From Candidatus Peregrinibacteria bacterium (lineage in GTDB: Bacteria > Patescibacteriota > Gracilibacteria > UBA1369 > JACRIC01): a DNA stretch of 7,086 nt. The DNA lies in the NCBI GenBank assembly GCA_016235915.1, contig JACRIC010000036.1:1-7086 (forward strand), written 5' to 3'. Under the pieces are notes generated by a model. That model was given only the letters and a program-made list of their open reading frames with translations. It had not been told where the DNA came from and searched no databases. The position numbers and the translations under genes are program-made. Below are positions 1 to 4,122 of the stretch, one piece after another. Position 1 is the stretch's first letter. Every line of letters begins with the position of its first letter.

Positions 1-111
1 AATTTCACAGATAAAAATATTTCCAATTCCAACTTCTACGGCTTTTTTTCTTATTGCGCTAATACTATTTAAATAATAAATCGCCGTGTTGGTATCCCAT
101 AAATAGATCAT
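1..111 (-). CDS. vapC: VapC-type PIN-domain toxin, N-terminal fragment (runs off left edge)
   Basis: Only the first 37 codons are present; the frame is open at base 1. The protein begins MIYLWDTNTAIYYLN, the usual opening of VapC toxins, in which the aspartate of the LxDTN motif (D6 here) is the first acidic metal ligand of the PIN fold. The fragment ends NIFICEI, which fits the second beta-strand, where VapC proteins read like 'vfISvIt.aEl'; the remaining acidic residues lie outside the window. VapC toxins are Mg-dependent RNases that usually cut tRNA or rRNA and are held inactive by VapB. The ATG overlaps the stop of the upstream antitoxin gene as ATGA, a typical toxin-antitoxin junction implying translational coupling. 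A short GGGA lies about 7 bases before the ATG inside the antitoxin gene. Family call is confident; integrity of the full toxin cannot be judged. Confidence 0.85.
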   Translation of the reverse strand, partial: MIYLWDTNTAIYYLNSISAIRKKAVEVGIGNIFICEI

Positions 112-398
112 TTTTTGTCCCAAGTAATATCGTTTACCTTTACATTCCCACGCGCACTGCGAATATCTTGAATAATTTCATCCGGTGTACGGGTATCTTT
201 CCAACTCCCAAAAAATTCATCCAGCCACCCTGTTTTTTTCACAGTCTCCATGGAGCTTGGTTTTTTTTGCGGAATATTGATTACTGTGAGCTTTACTTTT
301 TTTCCGTCACATTCAAATTCCATGGAATTATCCGGAGACTTTTCCGCGTATTCAATGGCTTTTTTGAGAGATGTCGGTTTTTTGAGCAGTTTTGGCAT
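108..398 (-). CDS. vapB: VapB-like antitoxin, partner of the adjacent VapC
   Basis: A 96-residue basic/acidic protein ending in DNA that overlaps the vapC start by 4 bp (ATGA). Its C-terminal third carries the pattern FFGSWKDTRTPDEIIQDIR (about residues 62-80), then SAR. This is the helix-loop segment that many VapB and related antitoxins insert into the PIN toxin's active-site groove, the trailing arginine often lying near the metal site. The N-terminal part (residues 1-50, lysine-rich, with a short 'EFECDGKKVKLTVI' beta-like stretch) should carry DNA binding and dimerisation, but I cannot assign it to AbrB, Phd or ribbon-helix-helix families. The first available in-frame ATG is used: the frame is open to about base 450 but has no other standard start there. 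No Shine-Dalgarno motif precedes it. The complex probably represses its own promoter. Confidence 0.8.
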   Translation of the reverse strand: MPKLLKKPTSLKKAIEYAEKSPDNSMEFECDGKKVKLTVINIPQKKPSSMETVKKTGWLDEFFGSWKDTRTPDEIIQDIRSARGNVKVNDITWDKK

Positions 399-407
399 CG
401 TACGTTC

Positions 408-437
408 ATCATACCATCCATCTTCTTCATTTGTCCA
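408..437 (-). promoter_or_regulatory. Candidate sigma70-type promoter for vapBC, possibly leaderless
   Basis: Read on the minus strand, TGGACA (plus positions 432-437; 5/6 to TTGACA) and TATGAT (408-413; 5/6 to TATAAT) are separated by 18 bp. Only nine bases (GAACGTACG) separate the -10 hexamer from the vapB ATG, so a start 6-9 bases after the -10 would give a leader of about 0-3 nt. The palindrome CGTACG (399-404) lies between the -10 and the ATG and could be part of an autoregulatory site. Motif matching by eye only. Confidence 0.5.
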
Positions 438-459
438 CGCCTCTCCTTTGTGCTACATT
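431..459 (+). promoter_or_regulatory. Candidate sigma70-type promoter for thrS
   Basis: TTGTCC (431-436; 4/6 to TTGACA) and TACATT (454-459; 4/6 to TATAAT) are separated by exactly 17 bp and would give a leader of about 25 nt before the ATG at 492. The -35 hexamer lies on the same base pairs as the -35 of the opposite-strand vapBC promoter. Both hexamers are weak, so this is tentative. Confidence 0.3.
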
Positions 460-491
460 TTTCATGCGCATTCCCTTTATTTTCCACCATT

Positions 492-2282
492 ATGTCGAAC
501 ATTCTTGACACAAAAAGTATTGATCTTTCTGCGATGCGACATTCTTGTTCGCATGTTCTGGCGCAGGCCGTGCTCCAGATGTTTCCTGATGCGAAACTTG
601 GCATCGGCCCAACCATTGACAACGGATTTTATTATGATTTTGAACTGCCGAGAACGCTCATTCCCGAGGATCTCCCACTCATCGAGAAACGCATGAGTCA
701 TATCGTGAAACAGAATCAGCGTTTTGTTTCCAAAAACGAGCCTACCGCGAAATCCATTACTTTTCTCAAAAAAATCAATCAGCCGTACAAAGTCGACCTT
801 GCGCAAGAATTAAAAAAAACTGGCGAAAAGGAAATTTCTTTTTATGAAAATGTCATGCAGGATGGGAAGGTGGTTTTTGTGGATATGTGTAAGGGTCCGC
901 ATATTTCCTCTACTTCCGAAATCGGGCCGTTTAAACTCACGCACCTTGCGGCGGCGTATTGGCGAGGGGATGAGAAAAACGCGCAACTTCAGCGGATTTA
1001 TGGGACGTGTTTTGCGACGAGGGAAGAACTCGAGGCGCATTTGAAAAATCTCGAGGAGGCAAAAAGGCGAGATCATCGGAAGCTCGGAAAGGAGCTCGAC
1101 CTTTTTACCTTCAGCGATTTGGTGGGACCGGGACTGCCGCTCTGGATGCCAAATGGCGCGGTGATTGCTGAGGAGCTGGAAACGCTCGCGAAAGAAGAGG
1201 AGTTTCGCGCCGGATATGTCAGAGTGAGGACGCCGCATCTCACGAAGGGCGAACTCTATGAAAAGTCTGGACATCTCAAACATTATAAAGCGAGCATGTA
1301 TCCGCCGATGAAAATTGACAATGAGGAATATTACGTGAAACCGATGAACTGTCCGCATCACCACATGATTTACTCGGCGCGGCCGAAAAGCTATCGTGAT
1401 TTGCCGCTCCGGCTTGCGGAATACGGGACGTGCTATCGGTTTGAGGATTCAGGAGCGCTGTTTGGCCTCATGCGAGTTCGGAGTCTCCAGATGAATGATG
1501 CGCATATTTACTGCACGGAGGAGCAGTTTGAGGAGGAATTTCTCGCGGTGGTGCGGATGTATCTAAAATATTTTGAAATTTTTGGGATTACGCAATATGT
1601 GATGCGGCTCTCGCTTCATGATCCTTCGGGACTTGGGGAAAAGTATGTGGATGAGCCTGAGCTTTGGAAAAAAACGGAAAATATGGTAAAGAAAGCGATA
1701 CAACATGCGAAGGTTCCCGTGGTGGAGGTTCTGGATGAAGCGGCTTTTTACGGACCGAAGATCGATGTGGAGGTTTGGAGCGCGATCGGGCGGGAGTTTA
1801 CGCTGGCTACGAATCAAGTGGATTTCGCGGTGCCGAAGAGAATGGGGCTGACCTACGTGAATAAAGACGGTCAAGAAAAAGCGCCGCTGGTGATTCACCG
1901 CGCTCCGCTTGGCACTCATGAACGGTTTATCGGATTTCTCATCGAGCATTTTGGCGGTGCGTTTCCGGTGTGGCTCGCGCCGGTGCAAATACGAATCGTT
2001 CCGGTTTCGGATCAATTTGCGTCGTTCGCGGAAGAGTTGCGATTGAAATTTTTTGATGCGGGACTGCGGGTGGAGGTGGACTCTGCGGCTGAAAGCGTTT
2101 CCAAAAAAATCCGCAACGCGGAAATGATGAAAATTCCGTATATGCTCGTGGTCGGAGAGCGTGAACAAAAAGAAGACACTCTCACCGTGAGAAATTATGC
2201 TACGAAAACGCAGGACGTTTTTACTTTTGACGCGTTTTTGGGGAAGGTGATGAAGGAGGTGAAGGGGCGCGTGTTATCCTGA
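492..2282 (+). CDS. thrS: Threonyl-tRNA synthetase lacking the TGS domain
   Basis: Class II aminoacyl-tRNA synthetase charging tRNA-Thr with threonine in the cytoplasm. The protein is 596 residues against about 640 for E. coli. It opens almost directly in the editing domain (RHSCSHVLAQAVLQMFPDAK from residue 16), so the usual 60-residue TGS domain is absent. The editing site is intact: H17xxxH21 and C133KGPH137. The catalytic core has motif 2 (YRFEDSGALFGLMRVR, 315-330), candidate zinc ligands C287 (in MNCPHH), H338 (in NDAHIYC) and H469, and motif 3 (IHRAPLGTHERF, with R478). An anticodon-binding domain follows from about 495 (WLAPVQ) to the end. Start: the frame is open back to base 168, but that stretch is antisense to vapB and unlike ThrRS; the ATG at 492 gives the best start, although no Shine-Dalgarno motif precedes it. 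Several active-site residues differ from E. coli (see findings). Stop is TGA. Appears monocistronic. Confidence 0.97.
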   Translation: MSNILDTKSIDLSAMRHSCSHVLAQAVLQMFPDAKLGIGPTIDNGFYYDFELPRTLIPEDLPLIEKRMSHIVKQNQRFVSKNEPTAKSITFLKKINQPYKVDLAQELKKTGEKEISFYENVMQDGKVVFVDMCKGPHISSTSEIGPFKLTHLAAAYWRGDEKNAQLQRIYGTCFATREELEAHLKNLEEAKRRDHRKLGKELDLFTFSDLVGPGLPLWMPNGAVIAEELETLAKEEEFRAGYVRVRTPHLTKGELYEKSGHLKHYKASMYPPMKIDNEEYYVKPMNCPHHHMIYSARPKSYRDLPLRLAEYGTCYRFEDSGALFGLMRVRSLQMNDAHIYCTEEQFEEEFLAVVRMYLKYFEIFGITQYVMRLSLHDPSGLGEKYVDEPELWKKTENMVKKAIQHAKVPVVEVLDEAAFYGPKIDVEVWSAIGREFTLATNQVDFAVPKRMGLTYVNKDGQEKAPLVIHRAPLGTHERFIGFLIEHFGGAFPVWLAPVQIRIVPVSDQFASFAEELRLKFFDAGLRVEVDSAAESVSKKIRNAEMMKIPYMLVVGEREQKEDTLTVRNYATKTQDVFTFDAFLGKVMKEVKGRVLS

Positions 2283-2290
2283 GAGAATAC

Positions 2291-2326
2291 TGTCATCCTG
2301 AACGACCGCAGGGAGCGAAGGATCTC
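2291..2326 (+). repeat. Dispersed TGTCATCC...AAGGATCTC-type intergenic repeat
   Basis: Starting nine bases after the thrS stop is a block running TGTCATCCTGAACG, then ACCGCAGGGAGCG, then AAGGATCTC. Its ends form an interrupted inverted repeat (ATCCT...AGGAT with internal CG...CG). It resembles the 'TGTCATCCTGAgcg...CGAAGGATCTC' elements that I recall as dispersed between genes in many unrelated bacteria. Only one full copy is in this window; TTGTCATCCCG at 4021-4031 resembles its first bases. Function unknown. Confidence 0.5.
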
Positions 2327-2329
2327 ACC

Positions 2330-2351
2330 CTGAAATACCGTCAGTTTTTTT
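2330..2351 (+). terminator. Weak candidate intrinsic terminator after thrS
   Basis: CTGA (2330-2333) and TCAG (2341-2344) can form a 4-bp stem with a 7-base loop, followed at once by seven T residues (2345-2351). An alternative stem CAGGG (2309-2313) with CCCTG (2328-2332) would lie just upstream. The T-run is good, the stem is short, and thrS could equally terminate at the hairpin repeat that follows. Confidence 0.3.
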
Positions 2352-2352
2352 C

Positions 2353-2392
2353 ATTTCCCCTTGAATTTTGATGATGGCATCATCGAAGTTCG
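2353..2392 (+). repeat. Hairpin direct repeat, copy 1 (upstream of the abiE operon)
   Basis: Bases 2353-2384 match 3942-3973 at 30 of 32 positions, the last 24 (from TTGAATTTTGATGATGG) without a mismatch. Within it, 2362-2376 can pair with 2378-2392: 15 pairs, of which 12 are Watson-Crick and three are U-G in a plus-strand transcript (2369/2385, 2366/2388, 2362/2392). Steric limits would leave GGC as the loop. The stem is followed by the T-rich stretch TTTGCTATTTTT (2393-2404), so it may end thrS transcripts. It sits immediately before the abiE promoter. Confidence 0.75.
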
Positions 2393-2408
2393 TTTGCTAT
2401 TTTTCCCA

Positions 2409-2414
2409 TATAAT
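2409..2414 (+). promoter_or_regulatory. -10 element of the abiE operon promoter
   Basis: A perfect TATAAT lies 60 bp before the abiEi ATG. No good -35 hexamer is seen at 16-18 bp spacing (AAGTTC at 17 bp); the right arm of hairpin copy 1 ends in that place. The expected transcription start, around 2421, falls at the edge of the palindrome described next. Confidence 0.45.
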
Positions 2415-2420
2415 GTTATT

Positions 2421-2453
2421 CTGGAAATAGGTGCTTTCACTACCTAAATTCAG
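2421..2453 (+). promoter_or_regulatory. Candidate AbiEi operator (12-bp imperfect inverted repeat)
   Basis: CTGGAAATAGGT (2421-2432) and ACCTAAATTCAG (2442-2453) are inverted copies matching at 9 of 12 positions, with a 9-bp spacer. The inner five bases TAGGT/ACCTA are perfect. The site lies just after the TATAAT, where a bound repressor would block the promoter. AbiEi antitoxins of the known type IV systems repress their own operon by binding inverted repeats in the promoter. Assignment rests on position and symmetry only. Confidence 0.45.
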
Positions 2454-2474
2454 AATACGTTACTTTTGTTCGCT

Positions 2475-3113
2475 ATGCGTGAAAATGTTGTAAAATGCCT
2501 TGAAAATCTTCCGTATTTCACTCAGTCAAATCTTCGGCTTTTTCAGGATAATCACAATTTTTCTTTTCATAAGAATATTCAACATTGGCTTCGTAAGGGG
2601 CTTATCAGAAAATTAAAAAATGGCGTCTACGTAACGGAAAAATATTATCTCAAGGAAAAAAATATCACAGGCTATCAAGAATTTATCGCCAACGCCCTCG
2701 TTGTTCCTTCATATATTTCAGGGGAATATGTTTTGCAGAAATATCATCTCCTGACAGAAGCGACGTATCCTCTTACGAGTATTACCACCAAAAGCACGCG
2801 TACTTTTGAAAATTTTCTTGGAACTTTTCGATACTCTACGGTAAAACACGATCTTTTTCTTGGATTTCAGGAAGTGAATTTCAGGAAAAACACCATCAGA
2901 ATCGCCACCAAGGCTAAGGCACTGTTTGATTTTCTTTATCTCAAAAAAAACATTTTTTCTTCTTTTTCTTTGAAAGAGATCGAAGAGCTCCGATTCAACA
3001 CGGAAGAATTGACGCGCGCTGATCTGCGGGAACTTTTGTTGTACATACGACTCTCAAAAAATAGGAAACTGTTCCAGTTTTATACCAATCTTAAAAAGAT
3101 ATTATCCCAATAA
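2475..3113 (+). CDS. abiEi: AbiEi-family antitoxin / transcriptional regulator
   Basis: A 212-residue protein recognised as the antitoxin half of an AbiE type IV toxin-antitoxin system. An N-terminal winged-helix part (about residues 1-60) ends in the wing-like segment WLRKGLIRKLKNGVYVT. It is followed by the family signature PSYISGEYVLQKYHLL (78-93), then a 'TSITTKSTRTF...LGTFRYSTV' strand region (about 101-123), and the ATKAKALFDFLYLK segment (144-157) that matches the 'a.peKALlDllyl' pattern of the family. AbiEi binds DNA to repress the operon; in this family the antitoxin counters the toxin without the stable protein complex of type II systems. A TTG three codons upstream (2466) is an alternative start; the ATG is preferred. 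No Shine-Dalgarno motif is visible. abiEii starts 3 bp after the TAA. The region is more A/T-rich than thrS (23/60 G+C at 2581-2640 against 33/60 at 1861-1920). Confidence 0.85.
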   Translation: MRENVVKCLENLPYFTQSNLRLFQDNHNFSFHKNIQHWLRKGLIRKLKNGVYVTEKYYLKEKNITGYQEFIANALVVPSYISGEYVLQKYHLLTEATYPLTSITTKSTRTFENFLGTFRYSTVKHDLFLGFQEVNFRKNTIRIATKAKALFDFLYLKKNIFSSFSLKEIEELRFNTEELTRADLRELLLYIRLSKNRKLFQFYTNLKKILSQ

Positions 3114-3116
3114 CCC

Positions 3117-3953
3117 ATGTTTATTCAAAATCTCGAAAAAAACGTACTTCTTCTTCGTGAAAAAGGGTTTCATAATGAAATTATCAAAAATCATCTCAAA
3201 GAAGATCTTCAGCTTTTTATTTTGGATTTTTTGTATTGCCACAAAAAATATCAGCATCTTATTTTTACTGGAGGATCGTGTCTGAGACTCTGTTACGGTT
3301 TAAACCGCTTGTCAGAAGATTTGGATTTTGACAGTGAGGAATTTGTTGACAAAAAAACGCTTGTCCGCGAATTGGAACAGTATTTTTACCAAAAATGGCA
3401 ATACCGAAACCTTGAGTGGAGTATAAAAGGGAAAAATCAAAAAATCTATGTGAAATTTCCTGTTTTACGACATCTCCGTCTGGCCAATGAAAATGAAAGC
3501 GACAAACTCTATGTCAAAATTGAAATTGAAAAAGTTCGCCCCGGAGCGTTTCATACGGAAAAAACTCCGATTATTCAAGATAATTTCAGTTTTTTTGTTA
3601 AAAATTATGATTTGCCGACGATGATGAGCACGAAAATTCACGCGTTTCTTTTTCGTTTATTTTTCAAGGATGTTGGTAACAAAATTACTTTCAAGGGGCG
3701 CGATGCGTACGATCTTCTCTGGTATTTGCAAAAAGAAATTCAGCCAAACTGGTCATATCTTCGAAAAATTACAGGCATTGCTTCTCAAAAGGAAGTCCTG
3801 CAACGCATAGATCAAAAAGTAAAAAAAATTAACAAGCGCCATCTTCTGACTGACATTGAAAATCTTTTTGAAAATCGGCGCTTTGCTGAGGATTTTGCAA
3901 AGAATTTCGTGTCTTTATACCGGCGCTACCGGAAAAATCTGATTTCCATTTGA
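3117..3953 (+). CDS. abiEii: AbiEii-family nucleotidyltransferase toxin
   Basis: A 278-residue protein of the AbiEii/DUF1814 nucleotidyltransferase family, toxin half of a type IV system that can cause growth arrest and phage abortive infection. The polymerase-beta-like core is clear: TGGSCLRLCYGL (51-62) followed by SEDLDFD (66-72), in which D68 and D70 should bind metal; KIEIEK (134-139), supplying the third acidic position; MSTKIHAFLFR (170-180), with the conserved lysine K173; and KGRDAYDLLWYL (193-204), with D196. All four motifs that define active family members are therefore present and the gene looks intact. Relatives such as MenT transfer nucleotides to tRNA acceptor ends; the target here is unknown. 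Translation is probably coupled to abiEi (3-bp gap, no Shine-Dalgarno). The last three codons and the TGA stop lie inside hairpin repeat copy 2. Confidence 0.92.
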   Translation: MFIQNLEKNVLLLREKGFHNEIIKNHLKEDLQLFILDFLYCHKKYQHLIFTGGSCLRLCYGLNRLSEDLDFDSEEFVDKKTLVRELEQYFYQKWQYRNLEWSIKGKNQKIYVKFPVLRHLRLANENESDKLYVKIEIEKVRPGAFHTEKTPIIQDNFSFFVKNYDLPTMMSTKIHAFLFRLFFKDVGNKITFKGRDAYDLLWYLQKEIQPNWSYLRKITGIASQKEVLQRIDQKVKKINKRHLLTDIENLFENRRFAEDFAKNFVSLYRRYRKNLISI

Positions 3954-3982
3954 ATTTTGATGATGGCATCATCAGAATTCAA
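3942..3982 (+). repeat. Hairpin direct repeat, copy 2 (across the abiEii stop codon)
   Basis: Bases 3942-3973 repeat 2353-2384 with two mismatches. The block then continues into a near-perfect palindrome: 3950-3965 pairs with 3967-3982 over 16 positions, with only one U-G pair (3957/3975) in a plus-strand transcript. The abiEii TGA (3951-3953) lies in the left arm. No T-run follows, so it is not a standard intrinsic terminator, but it could define or protect the 3' end of the abiE mRNA. Confidence 0.8.
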
Positions 3983-4021
3983 GCATGATGTATAAAAAAT
4001 GGCTCATTTTCCCATCATTGT

Positions 4022-4105
4022 TGTCATCCCGTGGGATGGGGTGTTGGCTTGAGAAAGTTTTCATTGTCAATGAAAACTTTTGGCCATTTGTTTTCAATGA
4101 TGACA
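4022..4105. other. Cluster of inverted repeats between convergent genes
   Basis: The convergent region between abiEii and the large minus-strand gene holds nested symmetry. TGTCATC (4022-4028) is inverted as GATGACA (4099-4105). CATCCC (4025-4030) is inverted as GGGATG (4033-4038). A strong central hairpin lies at 4054-4080. GTTTTCATTG (4057-4066) recurs as GTTTTCAATG (4090-4099), so the AATGAAAAC arm at 4069-4077 could pair with either. This may be a small decayed repeat element or simply two terminator structures. Confidence 0.35.
4054..4080. terminator. Perfect 12-bp hairpin, possible bidirectional terminator
   Basis: AAAGTTTTCATT (4054-4065) and AATGAAAACTTT (4069-4080) form a perfect 12-bp stem around GTC. 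It lies between the convergent abiEii and the 981-codon gene, where a shared terminator is expected, and begins about 40 bp past the stop of the latter in that gene's direction. Neither side carries a long T-run beyond the TTT at the stem base, and the stem is A/T-rich, so efficiency is doubtful. Confidence 0.4.
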
Positions 4106-4122
4106 TGGTGATTCCGAGTTTT

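Noticed and set aside
168..491. In-frame extension of thrS upstream to base 168
   Set aside because: It runs antisense through vapB, crosses the divergent promoter region and has a phenylalanine/cysteine-rich composition unlike any ThrRS; the ATG at 492 leads straight into the editing domain.
810..2168. Minus-strand open frames within thrS (184 and 201 codons)
   Set aside because: They are opposite a gene with unmistakable ThrRS motifs, are arginine/histidine-rich, and match no family I recognise.
2466..2474. TTG start for abiEi adding three residues
   Set aside because: Possible, but an ATG is available at 2475 and nothing upstream of the TTG favours it.
492..3953. Alternative genetic code with TGA as glycine
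   Set aside because: TGA ends vapB, thrS and abiEii at natural protein ends and is absent inside all genes, so TGA is a stop here.
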